From NCBI RefSeq assembly GCF_025639885.1, contig NZ_CP106738.1, forward strand, positions 2,666,001-2,730,000: a DNA stretch of 64,000 nucleotides, written 5' to 3'. The stretch is from Roseovarius pelagicus (GTDB lineage: Bacteria > Pseudomonadota > Alphaproteobacteria > Rhodobacterales > Rhodobacteraceae). Position numbers and translations under genes: made by a program. This document shows positions 1 through 7,764 of the stretch, one piece after another; the first letter of the stretch is position 1, and every line of letters begins with the position of its first letter. The notes under the pieces were generated by a model. That model did not search any database. It saw only the letters and a program-made list of their open reading frames with translations, and had not been told where the DNA came from.

Positions 1-1
1 G

Positions 2-298
2 TTTTCCAGTTTAACGCTGTTCTTTGGATCAATCGGCGTGTTCGCGATTGGTTTCATCTGTGACAAGCTGGCTGGAATTGAGCAGGCATTGCAGGGTGAT
101 TTGGACACAGCGCACTCAAGAACGACCGTGCATCTTACGGGTGATAGTTACCTTGATGGCGAAAACAAGAGCTTTCCCGACAGCGTATCACAACCACGCT
201 TCGAAAATGGAATGGCTGTTGTTGATACGCCAGATGGTCCAAAACGTTTTCCGAATATGACGGAAGCAAAGAAATTCGTTTCAGAAAGGTCCCAGTGA
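2..298 (+). CDS. Partial gene, unknown small membrane-anchored protein (5' end outside window)
   Basis: The frame is open from the first bases of the window, so the true start lies upstream. The visible C-terminal part has a hydrophobic stretch (LTLFFGSIGVFAIGFIC) followed by a polar, acidic tail of about 75 residues without a motif I recognise. A GTG at 38 could be an internal start, but it would cut the membrane segment. The stop codon overlaps the ATG of livM (TGATG), so it belongs to the same operon as the Liv-type transporter. I do not recognise the family. It could be a small accessory membrane subunit or simply a co-transcribed hypothetical protein. Confidence 0.55.
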   Translation, partial: FSSLTLFFGSIGVFAIGFICDKLAGIEQALQGDLDTAHSRTTVHLTGDSYLDGENKSFPDSVSQPRFENGMAVVDTPDGPKRFPNMTEAKKFVSERSQ

Positions 299-1374
299 TG
301 TTCTATCGTGAAGCAGGCGATTTCAAGACGTCCTATGCCGAGGACAACCAGACCTTTCCGATCAAGTTCGACCGGTATCGGTATTACGTGGTGCTGCTGA
401 TCGCCTTTGCGGTCGTGCCGTTCATCATCAATGATTACTGGGTCAACGCGGTGTTTCTGCCGTTCCTGATCTATGCGATTGCGGCGATCGGCCTGAACAT
501 CCTAGTGGGCTATTGCGGGCAGGTCAGTCTGGGAACCGGCGGGTTCATGGCGGTAGGTGCCTATGCCTGTTACAAGCTGATGACGTCATTCCCCGAAGTG
601 TCGATCCTGATCCACGTGATCATCGCAGGGGCGATTACGGCGGCGGTTGGCGTGCTCTTTGGCCTGCCAAGCCTGCGCATCAAGGGGTTCTATCTGGCGG
701 TGGCGACGCTGGCGGCGCAGTTCTTCCTCGTCTGGCTGTTTAACCGGGTACCGTGGTTTTACAACTATTCGGCCTCTGGCCAGATCAGTGCGCCCGAGCG
801 TACCGTGCTGGGTGTCCCCGTCACCGGGGCCGAAACAGCACCTTGGGCGGCCTATATGGTATGTCTGGTGTTCGTGGCGGTGAGCGCCATTCTGGCGCGG
901 AACCTGACGCGTGGCATGGCCGGGCGCAAATGGATGGCGATCCGGGACATGGACATCGCTGCCGAGATCATCGGTGTGGACCCGCTAAAGGCCAAATTGA
1001 GTGCCTTTGCAGTCAGCAGTTTCTTTATCGGGATCGCGGGTGCGCTGTTCTTTTCCGTCTATCTGGGCGCTGTGGAAGTGGGCGAGGTGTTCGGGATCAA
1101 CAAATCCTTCCTCGTGCTGTTCATGGTGATCATCGGCGGGCTTGGCTCGATCTTTGGGAGCTTTGCTGGTGCGGCGTTTCTGGTGTTGTTACCGGTTCTG
1201 CTGAAGAACGTGCTGGTGGGTTCGCTGGGCTGGCCCACGGATCTGGCTGCGCATCTGGAATTTATGATCGTGGGCGCGCTGATTATCGCGTTTCTGGTGG
1301 CGGAGCCACATGGGCTGGCGCAGCTGTGGCGCGTGGCCAAGGAAAAACTGAGACTTTGGCCGTTCCCACACTAG
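298..1374 (+). CDS. livM: Branched-chain amino acid-type ABC transporter permease (LivM family)
   Basis: This is a 358-residue polytopic inner-membrane protein with roughly ten hydrophobic segments after a polar N-terminus. The conserved cytoplasmic loop that contacts the ATPase is recognisable near residues 210-250 (AIRDMDIAAEIIGVDPLKAK followed by a Gly/Ala-rich helix), as in BPD_transp_2 permeases. I chose the ATG at 298, which overlaps the previous stop; a GTG at 295 gives one extra residue. With the substrate-binding protein and LivF downstream it forms part of a high-affinity importer. LivH and LivG would be expected upstream of the window. The true substrate is uncertain because Liv-type systems also carry aromatic acids, amides and urea. 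Confidence 0.9.
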   Translation: MFYREAGDFKTSYAEDNQTFPIKFDRYRYYVVLLIAFAVVPFIINDYWVNAVFLPFLIYAIAAIGLNILVGYCGQVSLGTGGFMAVGAYACYKLMTSFPEVSILIHVIIAGAITAAVGVLFGLPSLRIKGFYLAVATLAAQFFLVWLFNRVPWFYNYSASGQISAPERTVLGVPVTGAETAPWAAYMVCLVFVAVSAILARNLTRGMAGRKWMAIRDMDIAAEIIGVDPLKAKLSAFAVSSFFIGIAGALFFSVYLGAVEVGEVFGINKSFLVLFMVIIGGLGSIFGSFAGAAFLVLLPVLLKNVLVGSLGWPTDLAAHLEFMIVGALIIAFLVAEPHGLAQLWRVAKEKLRLWPFPH

Positions 1375-1393
1375 GAACGGTCAGGCGACGTGC

Positions 1394-1412
1394 GGTGGGG
1401 TGAAACCCTACC
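1394..1412 (+). other. Intercistronic hairpin between livM and the binding-protein gene
   Basis: An inverted repeat GGTGGGGT / ACCCTACC with a GAA loop gives an 8-bp stem with one G-U pair. It lies in the 81-bp gap before the substrate-binding protein gene and has no T-run. Such hairpins in transporter operons often protect the binding-protein transcript; that role is inferred. Confidence 0.4.
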
Positions 1413-1455
1413 CTACGAAAGAAGACATCGGACATAACCAAGGGAGGATTAACCG

Positions 1456-2739
1456 ATGAGAAAGACACTTATGACAGCCGCGCTGGGCGCGGTGATGGCC
1501 GCGGGGCCGGCGATTGCGGACCTCGTGGTGGTAGACACCAGCTATCGCACGGGTCCATATGCCGCGAACGGCATCCCGTTCTCGGATGGCTATCAGGATT
1601 ATTTCACTCTGATCAACGAGCGCGACGGCGGTGTTGGCGGCGAAATGATCAAGGTCGTGGAATGCGAGACCGGCTATAACACCGAAAAGGGTGTGGAGTG
1701 CTACGAGGCGACCAAAGGCGAAGGCACGTTGGTTTATCAACCGCTCAGCACCGGCATCACCTATCAGCTGATCCCCAAAGCGACCGCTGATGGCATTTCG
1801 CTGCATACGATGGGTTACGGCCGGACATCGGCCAAGAACGGTGCCGTGTTCAAGAACGTGTTCAACTATCCCGCCAACTACTGGGACGGGGCGAGCCACG
1901 CGATCACGCATATCCTGAATGAGAACGGTGGAGACATTTCGGGCCGCAAAATTGCGCTGGTTTACCACAACTCAGCCTATGGCAAGGAGCCGATCCGGAC
2001 GCTGGAAGAGCTGAGCAAGAAGCATGGTTTCGAGCTGACGCTGCTGCCGGTCGACCATCCGGGTCAAGAACAGAAATCGCAGTGGCTGCAAATCCGCCGC
2101 GAAAAGCCGGACAATGTGATCATGTGGGGCTGGGGTGTTATGAACCAGGTCGCGATTCAGGAAGCGGTGAACATTCGTTATCCGATGGATCAGTTCATCG
2201 GTATCTGGTGGTCCGGGTCCGAGAACGACGTGAAAGCGGCAGGCGACAAGGCCAATGGCTATAAGGCACTGACGTTCCACAACCTCGGTTCTGACTATCC
2301 GCTGTATGATGACATGGCGAAATATGTCGTCGACGCGGGCAAGGCAGCCGGTGCTGGCGATCAGGTGGGTAGCGTTCTCTATAACCGTGGCATGTATGCC
2401 GCCATGCTGGCGGTTGAGGCGATGCGCACCGCACAAGAACTGGCCGGTACGTCGGCGATCAATGCGGCGCAGATGCGCGACGGCATGGAAGCTCTGGAGA
2501 TGACCGAAGCCAAGATGGCCGGTCTGGGTCTGCCGGGCTTTGGTCCGGAGTTCAAAGTGTCGTGCGAAAACCACGGTGGCGACGGCATGGGTGCCGTGTC
2601 GCAGTGGAATGCCGAGAAGGGCGAGTTCGAACTGATCACCGACTATTTCCAGTCCGATCAGGACGTTATCGGCGCGCTCGTGGCTGAAGATTCGGCCGCT
2701 TTTGCGACAGAGAACGGGATCGAAGCATCTTGTAACTAA
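1456..2739 (+). CDS. ABC transporter periplasmic substrate-binding protein (Liv-type)
   Basis: The 427-residue protein starts with a Sec signal peptide (residues 1-21, cleavage expected after AIA), followed by a type I periplasmic binding fold. The segment around residues 160-185 (GRKIALVYHNSAYGKEP) matches the inter-lobe strand typical of the LivJ/UrtA/aromatic-acid group (peripla_BP_6). The start has a strong Shine-Dalgarno (AGGGAGG) eight bases upstream. It captures the ligand in the periplasm for LivM and its partner permease. Because a PaaK-like ligase lies just downstream, an aromatic or other carboxylic acid is as plausible a ligand as leucine. Confidence 0.9.
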   Translation: MRKTLMTAALGAVMAAGPAIADLVVVDTSYRTGPYAANGIPFSDGYQDYFTLINERDGGVGGEMIKVVECETGYNTEKGVECYEATKGEGTLVYQPLSTGITYQLIPKATADGISLHTMGYGRTSAKNGAVFKNVFNYPANYWDGASHAITHILNENGGDISGRKIALVYHNSAYGKEPIRTLEELSKKHGFELTLLPVDHPGQEQKSQWLQIRREKPDNVIMWGWGVMNQVAIQEAVNIRYPMDQFIGIWWSGSENDVKAAGDKANGYKALTFHNLGSDYPLYDDMAKYVVDAGKAAGAGDQVGSVLYNRGMYAAMLAVEAMRTAQELAGTSAINAAQMRDGMEALEMTEAKMAGLGLPGFGPEFKVSCENHGGDGMGAVSQWNAEKGEFELITDYFQSDQDVIGALVAEDSAAFATENGIEASCN

Positions 2740-2746
2740 ACGCATT

Positions 2747-2784
2747 TCCCCGGCCGTGACATCTGTGGCGGCCGGGGGATTTTC
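2747..2784 (+). terminator. GC-rich hairpin with short T-run after the binding-protein gene
   Basis: Perfect 9-bp arms CCCCGGCCG (2748-2756) and CGGCCGGGG (2769-2777) are separated by 12 bases and followed by ATTTTC. It lies inside the operon, before livF. It is probably a partial terminator or 3'-end stabiliser that lets the binding protein be made in excess over the ATPase. Confidence 0.65.
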
Positions 2785-2857
2785 GATTATTTCTGGAACG
2801 ATGAAAGCAGGGGTTAACGCCAGTAGAGGCGATCCCCTTGATGGAGAGAGAGATCAC

Positions 2858-3682
2858 ATGCTGGATGCGGCCCCCACCGAGGAAAAGCTCCTTGAGGTCA
2901 ACAATATCGAGGTGATCTACAATCACGTCATTCTGGTTCTCAAAGGGGTCAGTCTGAGTGTGCCGAAGGGCGGGATCACTGCGCTGCTGGGCGGTAACGG
3001 AGCGGGCAAGACGACGACGCTCAAGTCGATCTCGAACCTGCTGCGGTCCGAGCGTGGCGAAGTGACCAAGGGCAGCATTCGGTATCGCGGGGACCGGATT
3101 CAGGACCTTGCACCATCCGATCTGGTCAAGAAGGGCGTCATTCAGGTGATGGAGGGGCGGCATTGCTTTGAGCATTTGACCGTCGAGGAGAACCTGCTGA
3201 CCGGAGCCTATACACGGAGTGCCAGCCGGGGCGATATCGATGCGGATCTGGATCTGGTCTATAGCTATTTTCCGCGGCTCAAGGAACGGCGGCGCAGTCA
3301 GGCGGGCTATACCTCTGGGGGCGAACAGCAGATGGTCGCGATCGGTCGTGCGTTGATGTCGCGACCCGAGACGATCCTGTTGGATGAGCCTAGCATGGGG
3401 TTGGCACCGCAATTGGTCGAAGAGATTTTCACGATTGTGAAGAACCTCAACGAGAAGGAAGGTGCGACGTTTCTTCTGGCTGAGCAAAACACCAATGTGG
3501 CGCTGCGGTTTGCCCATTACGGATACATTCTGGAATCGGGACGCGTGGTGATGGACGGTCCGGCCAAGAGCCTCCGCGAGAACCCGGACGTGAAGGAATT
3601 CTATCTGGGGATGTCGGATGAGGGCCGTAAATCATTCCGTGATGTGCGCAGTTATCGCCGCCGCAAGCGGTGGCTGAGCTGA
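2858..3682 (+). CDS. livF: ABC transporter ATP-binding protein (LivF family)
   Basis: This 274-residue ATPase carries Walker A GGNGAGKTTT, the ABC signature SGGEQQM, Walker B ILLDEPSMGLAP and the switch histidine region typical of LivF. I place the start at ATG 2858, behind a GGAGAGAGAG Shine-Dalgarno. An upstream extension in frame would be read through the hairpin at 2747-2784 and has no conserved sequence. It energises the LivM-containing permease at the cytoplasmic face. The last ~20 residues are unusually basic (RSYRRRKRWLS). No LivG is present between livM and livF, so the second ATPase is presumably encoded before the window. Confidence 0.93.
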   Translation: MLDAAPTEEKLLEVNNIEVIYNHVILVLKGVSLSVPKGGITALLGGNGAGKTTTLKSISNLLRSERGEVTKGSIRYRGDRIQDLAPSDLVKKGVIQVMEGRHCFEHLTVEENLLTGAYTRSASRGDIDADLDLVYSYFPRLKERRRSQAGYTSGGEQQMVAIGRALMSRPETILLDEPSMGLAPQLVEEIFTIVKNLNEKEGATFLLAEQNTNVALRFAHYGYILESGRVVMDGPAKSLRENPDVKEFYLGMSDEGRKSFRDVRSYRRRKRWLS

Positions 3683-3761
3683 GGCCGCTGCGGACCTGAA
3701 CATGACCTTATTGCGCGCAGATATTTCCGACCGCAGCTTGGTTGATCGTGCGCAGCGCGTT

Positions 3762-4604
3762 TCAGGTCAATGCGGCGCGCATTTCGTCGATCAGCGCCAG
3801 CGCTTCGGCGCGGGTGTTGCGGATATTGGGGCGGAAGCCTTGGCTTTCGGCGCGCAGACGAATGTCGGCCTCGGTTTCGGATCCAGTTGCATAGCGCACC
3901 GACCCAAGCGAGGCGGCGAGGTTCAGCGACTTGCCCCGGGCGGCATAGGGGATACATGCGCCGGGCATAATCTGGCAGCCGTTCATGTCGATCAGGAAGA
4001 ACCACTTGCGGCCGCTCTCTTTGATGCGCTCTTCGAGGTAGTCGTAGACATCATCGACATCGCGGCTGTGGTTGAGTGTGAAATGCGAGAAATCGACGTT
4101 CATAATCTGTCGGTCCTCGTCAAAATGCACTCGGCGGACGATGTCGGAGAGTGCGTAGGTGGGATCGTGGACCACTTTGGTTCGGCGGGTGCTGGGCAGT
4201 TCGGCAATCCGTGCAAGCGCGGCATCGCGGTCTGCAAAGAGATTGGGATCGAAGGCGTCTGTATTTGCGGCGCGGATGATCTGTCGGCGGGTATCATCAG
4301 ACGCGTCATAGCGGACCGAGCCCATCGAATGCGCCAGATTCAGCGCCCGACCGCGTCGCGAGTACGGCGTCCAGGCAATAGGGTCGATACGCGTTCCGGT
4401 GAGGTTGATCAGAAAGAACCACTGCGGTTCATCGGTCGCCGCGATGCGGGCCTCAAGCCGATCGTAAAACCTGTTCACGATGGCCGAAGAGCCAAAGTGG
4501 AAGTTGGAAAAATCCACCTCCATCGTCTGGATGTCATCGTGGAAGCGGATGCGCCGGTTAAGAGTGGCGTCATCCACGTTGGAGGGTGTGCTGGTGTAGG
4601 GCAT
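3762..4604 (-). CDS. Unknown protein of two tandem copies of one ~120-residue domain
   Basis: The 280-residue soluble protein has no signal peptide. Residues 17-137 and 157-275 are clearly the same domain repeated: RRIRF/RRVHF, MEVDFSNF/MNVDFSHF, QWFFLINLTG/KWFFLIDMNG, PYSRRGRALNLAHSMGSVRY/PYAARGKSLNLAASLGSVRY, ending in the same acidic-Ala helix. The alternating strand-helix pattern with a central WFFLI strand recalls STAS/SpoIIAA-like folds, but I cannot establish that. It is transcribed divergently from the PaaK-like gene and convergently with livF. No function can be assigned; a sensor or regulatory role is only a guess. Confidence 0.8.
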   Translation of the reverse strand: MPYTSTPSNVDDATLNRRIRFHDDIQTMEVDFSNFHFGSSAIVNRFYDRLEARIAATDEPQWFFLINLTGTRIDPIAWTPYSRRGRALNLAHSMGSVRYDASDDTRRQIIRAANTDAFDPNLFADRDAALARIAELPSTRRTKVVHDPTYALSDIVRRVHFDEDRQIMNVDFSHFTLNHSRDVDDVYDYLEERIKESGRKWFFLIDMNGCQIMPGACIPYAARGKSLNLAASLGSVRYATGSETEADIRLRAESQGFRPNIRNTRAEALALIDEMRAALT

Positions 4605-4647
4605 GGCATCTCCAAGTGAGGTCGATTGTATACGAATGAATACTGAA

Positions 4648-4668
4648 ATGTGCCATACGCTGGCGCAT
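4648..4668. promoter_or_regulatory. Palindrome in a divergent promoter region (candidate operator)
   Basis: ATGTGCCA and TGGCGCAT form 8-base arms (one G-T pairing) around a 5-base centre. It lies in the 115-bp gap between the divergent duplicated-domain gene and the PaaK-like gene. It is suited to bind a dimeric repressor, but no regulator gene lies beside it. Confidence 0.3.
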
Positions 4669-4718
4669 GGATCAATTGGTCAGGCTGTCGCAGGGCGCGC
4701 AGCGCGTAAGAGGAAAGA

Positions 4719-5942
4719 ATGATGTCGCAGTATTTTGATGATCTGGAGACGCGCACGCCCGCCGCGCGGGCCGAGGCGCTGGCGGTTGTCCTGCCGCAGC
4801 AGGTGGCACGAGCGCAGGCACTGCCCGGGTACGCGGATCGTCTGGCCGGGGTCGATGCAGCCAGCATTACCCGCATAGAGGATCTGGTGCGCCTGCCCGT
4901 GTTGCGCAAGTCCGATCTGGGACGTGCGCAGGGGAAAAATGCGCCGTTCGGCGGGCTGACAACGCGGGAACCGGGGACGTTCGCACATGTGTTTCAATCA
5001 CCCGGACCGATCTATGAGCCGGGCGGTACCGATCACGATTGGTGGCGTATGGGCCGGTTTCTGGCAGCCTGCGGGATTGGCAAGGGCGATATTGTGCAGA
5101 ACTGTTTTGGGTATCATCTGACCCCGGCAGGCATGATTTTCGAGAACGGAGCGCGGGCCGTTGGTGCGGCTGTTTTGCCCGCAGGGACCGGGCAGACCGA
5201 ATTGCAGGTGCGCGCCGCATATGACCTTGGGGTGACGGCCTATGCCGGGACGCCGGACTATCTGAAAGTGATCTTGGATAAGGCGGACGAGATGGCGTTG
5301 CCGCTGAAAATCACACGTGCGGCGGTCGGAGGGGGGGCATTGTTTCCATCTTTGCGGCAGGAATATGCCGACCGGGGCATCGCCTGTCTGCAATGTTACG
5401 CCACCGCCGATCTGGGCAATATCGCCTATGAGAGTGCGACGATGGAGGGTCTGATTGTCGATGAAGGTGTCATCGTCGAGATCGTCACACCGGGTACGGG
5501 CGACCCTGTCGCGCCGGGTGAGGTGGGTGAAGTTGTGGTGACAACCCTGAACCCGGATTATCCGCTGATCCGCTTTGCCACTGGCGATCTGAGTGCCGTT
5601 CTAGAAGGTGTAAGTACTTGTGGTAGAACAAATATCAGGATCAGGGGATGGATGGGGCGTGCCGATCAGACCACCAAGATCAAAGGCATGTTCGTTCGGC
5701 CCGAGCAGGTCGCGGATCTGGTGTCGCGTCATAACGAGATCACCCGCGCGCGGGTCATTGCCAGCCGCGAGGGGGAAATGGACGTGATGACCGTGCAGAT
5801 CGAGGCGACGGGCGGCGATGAGGCCAGTTTTGCCAGCTCTGTTGCCGCGGCACTCAAGCTGAAGGGCCGGATCGAGATTGTTTCCAAAGGCGCGCTTCCC
5901 AACGATGGAAAAGTGATAGAAGATCAACGCAGCTACGACTGA
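4719..5942 (+). CDS. Phenylacetate-CoA ligase-like (PaaK family) AMP-binding protein
   Basis: The 407-residue protein resembles PaaK-type acyl-CoA ligases: an N-terminal helical part, a central adenylating region, PLIRFATGDLSAV (the conserved Y/F-RTGD region) near residue 285, and a small C-terminal AMP-binding domain with IRIRGWMGRADQTTKIKGMFVRPEQV. The usual nucleotide loop SSGTTG is replaced by QSPGPIYEPGG, so ATP binding may differ from classical PaaK. The start is ATG 4719 or 4722 behind AGAGGAAAG. Its position beside Liv transport genes suggests it activates the imported acid with CoA; the substrate is unknown. Confidence 0.8.
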   Translation: MMSQYFDDLETRTPAARAEALAVVLPQQVARAQALPGYADRLAGVDAASITRIEDLVRLPVLRKSDLGRAQGKNAPFGGLTTREPGTFAHVFQSPGPIYEPGGTDHDWWRMGRFLAACGIGKGDIVQNCFGYHLTPAGMIFENGARAVGAAVLPAGTGQTELQVRAAYDLGVTAYAGTPDYLKVILDKADEMALPLKITRAAVGGGALFPSLRQEYADRGIACLQCYATADLGNIAYESATMEGLIVDEGVIVEIVTPGTGDPVAPGEVGEVVVTTLNPDYPLIRFATGDLSAVLEGVSTCGRTNIRIRGWMGRADQTTKIKGMFVRPEQVADLVSRHNEITRARVIASREGEMDVMTVQIEATGGDEASFASSVAAALKLKGRIEIVSKGALPNDGKVIEDQRSYD

Positions 5943-5968
5943 ACAGTGATCTAGGAGGAGGGTGTGTG

Positions 5969-7606
5969 ATGCAGGTCTTTGGAAAGGTCTGGGTCGCACT
6001 GGCCCTGCTACTGGCATGTTCGGGTATGGCGGCGGCGGATAATGTCGCACTGATTTACGGGGATCGCGGGCAATCATTGCTGATGCAGAACCCGCAAGAA
6101 ACGCCGACCACAGCGTTTACGTCAGAGTTGGCGCGCGCTGATTTCCGCGTGATTGAGCCGCGCCGCCGCGATGCGGCCTCTATGCGCGAAGCGGCGCAGG
6201 AGGTCGAGACACTGCTTGCAACGGGCAAGGTGGATCGGCTGCTGGTGGTGGTCTATGGCCCGTTTGCCCAGAACGCGCGGGATAGCTGGGCGTTGTCGAA
6301 TGATTCCATCGGCGCATCAAGCATTACGATTGGCGCAACCGGCCTGTCGGTCACGGCGCTGTCGGATATGGCGGAACGCTCGGGGCGTGGGGTTGTCATG
6401 CTGGTGCCAGGGCAGAGCACACCGAATCTGGGGTCTGGCCTGTTCCCCGGACTGGGCGAAATCACATCGGTGGGTGGTGTGACCTACATCACCGGCAACG
6501 CGCGGGCGTTAGCGCGGGTGTTGCGGGACGATTTGCTGGATGGCAGTACCAGCTTTGCCGATATTGCCGATGACGCCCCGAGCGGCGTCGAGGTGGCTGG
6601 CTTTATCTCTCCGGGGATCGGGTTCATGGGGGAAACCGAGGGCCCGGATGCGGCGCAGTTGATGCAGGCGGGATATTGGCAGGCGATCCGCGATGTGGAC
6701 ACAGTCGAGGCGTATCGGCTGTACCTCAGGGCGTATCCGAAGGCGGCCAACCGGTCAGTTGCCGAGGAACGGATCACGTTCCTGCAAGGCGAGCCGGAGC
6801 GGTTGGCGCGCGAAGCCGAGGATGCATTGAACCTAAGCCGGACGGCCAAGAAAGGGATTCAGCGCGATCTGAAGCTACTGGGGTTCTATGACCGCGGGAT
6901 TGACGGGCAATTGGGGCGCGGTAGCCGTGCGGCGATTGCCGCGTGGCAGCGTAACAGCGGGTTCGAAGAGACCAGTTACCTGACAGGCAATCAGCTGTTT
7001 TCGTTGCGCAATCAGGCCAAGGAAAAACAAGCGGCACTGGATGCGGAGGCTGCGGAACAAAAGAAGCTGGAAGAGCGCAAGGACCGCGCCTATTGGCGGC
7101 AAACCGGCAAGGATGGCAGCGAGGCGGGGCTGCGCGCCTATCTGAAACGCTATCCGCAGGGGCTGTTTTCTGATGAGGCGCGCACCAAGCTGAGCGAGAT
7201 CGAGGATGCACGCCAGAGCGAGGAAGAGCGTGCTGAGCGGCAAGCGTGGCAGGCGGCCAAGGCAGGCGATACGCCCGATCACTACCGCGCATTTCTGGCC
7301 ACCTATCCCAATGGCAAGTTTGCCCGTCGCGCGCGTGCGCGCCTGAACGAATTGGAAAATGCGGAGGCGTCGCAAGGGGCCATTGCGCAGGCCGCAGCCG
7401 AAGAACGCAACGTCGCCTCGTCACGCGTGACCCGTTTGATGATCGAGCAGCGGCTGGAACAAGTGGGTGCCCAACCGGGAAGCGTCGACGGTCAGTTCGA
7501 CGGCAACACGCGCAATGCGCTGCGCTGGTATCAGGACACCCGCGATCTGCCGGTCACAGGCTACGTGTCGCGGGCGACGCTGATGCGGCTCTTGGCAGGG
7601 CAATAA
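5969..7606 (+). CDS. Periplasmic peptidoglycan-binding protein with degenerate caspase-like domain
   Basis: The 545-residue protein has a signal peptide (1-24), then a region (25-210) with the strand pattern of a caspase-like fold. The usual YSGHG and DAC catalytic positions read VVYGPF and VMLVPGQ, so it looks enzymatically dead. Two peptidoglycan-binding_1 domains sit near 287-345 and 485-541. Three ~38-residue repeats (236-272, 374-411, 426-463; pattern W-x-YL-x-YP-x-G-x-A-x-L) flank an Ala/Glu/Lys coiled coil at 350-372. The start is ATG 5969 after AGGAGGA. Placement directly before motB suggests a role at the cell wall around the motor, which is inferred. Confidence 0.75.
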   Translation: MQVFGKVWVALALLLACSGMAAADNVALIYGDRGQSLLMQNPQETPTTAFTSELARADFRVIEPRRRDAASMREAAQEVETLLATGKVDRLLVVVYGPFAQNARDSWALSNDSIGASSITIGATGLSVTALSDMAERSGRGVVMLVPGQSTPNLGSGLFPGLGEITSVGGVTYITGNARALARVLRDDLLDGSTSFADIADDAPSGVEVAGFISPGIGFMGETEGPDAAQLMQAGYWQAIRDVDTVEAYRLYLRAYPKAANRSVAEERITFLQGEPERLAREAEDALNLSRTAKKGIQRDLKLLGFYDRGIDGQLGRGSRAAIAAWQRNSGFEETSYLTGNQLFSLRNQAKEKQAALDAEAAEQKKLEERKDRAYWRQTGKDGSEAGLRAYLKRYPQGLFSDEARTKLSEIEDARQSEEERAERQAWQAAKAGDTPDHYRAFLATYPNGKFARRARARLNELENAEASQGAIAQAAAEERNVASSRVTRLMIEQRLEQVGAQPGSVDGQFDGNTRNALRWYQDTRDLPVTGYVSRATLMRLLAGQ

Positions 7607-7703
7607 TCGCCAGAGATCGGATATGGGCTACCGGACTTCTCAGCCGTTGGTGGCCGGTCGCCTGCTACGGAGAGAACCGGAAAAGCCCTTACAAATTGAA
7701 TCG

Positions 7704-7718
7704 TTAACGCGCCGTTGA
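7704..7718 (+). promoter_or_regulatory. CtrA-like box upstream of motB
   Basis: TTAA-CGCGCCG-TTGA matches the CtrA consensus TTAA-N7-TTAA at 7 of 8 positions. It lies 46 bp before the preferred motB start. CtrA is the established regulator of flagellar genes in Rhodobacterales; binding here is inferred from the motif. Confidence 0.55.
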
Positions 7719-7764
7719 CGCCTGCGCTGTAACACTGGCGATGGGTGAGATTAAGGTGGTGGAG

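Noticed and set aside
2666-3517. 283-codon minus-strand frame opposite livF
   Set aside because: It is antisense to intact Walker A, signature and Walker B motifs of livF and has no start context or motif of its own.
3702-4619. 305-codon plus-strand frame opposite the duplicated-domain gene
   Set aside because: The minus-strand frame shows a genuine internal protein repeat; the plus-strand frame does not keep a meaningful repeat and lacks a ribosome site.
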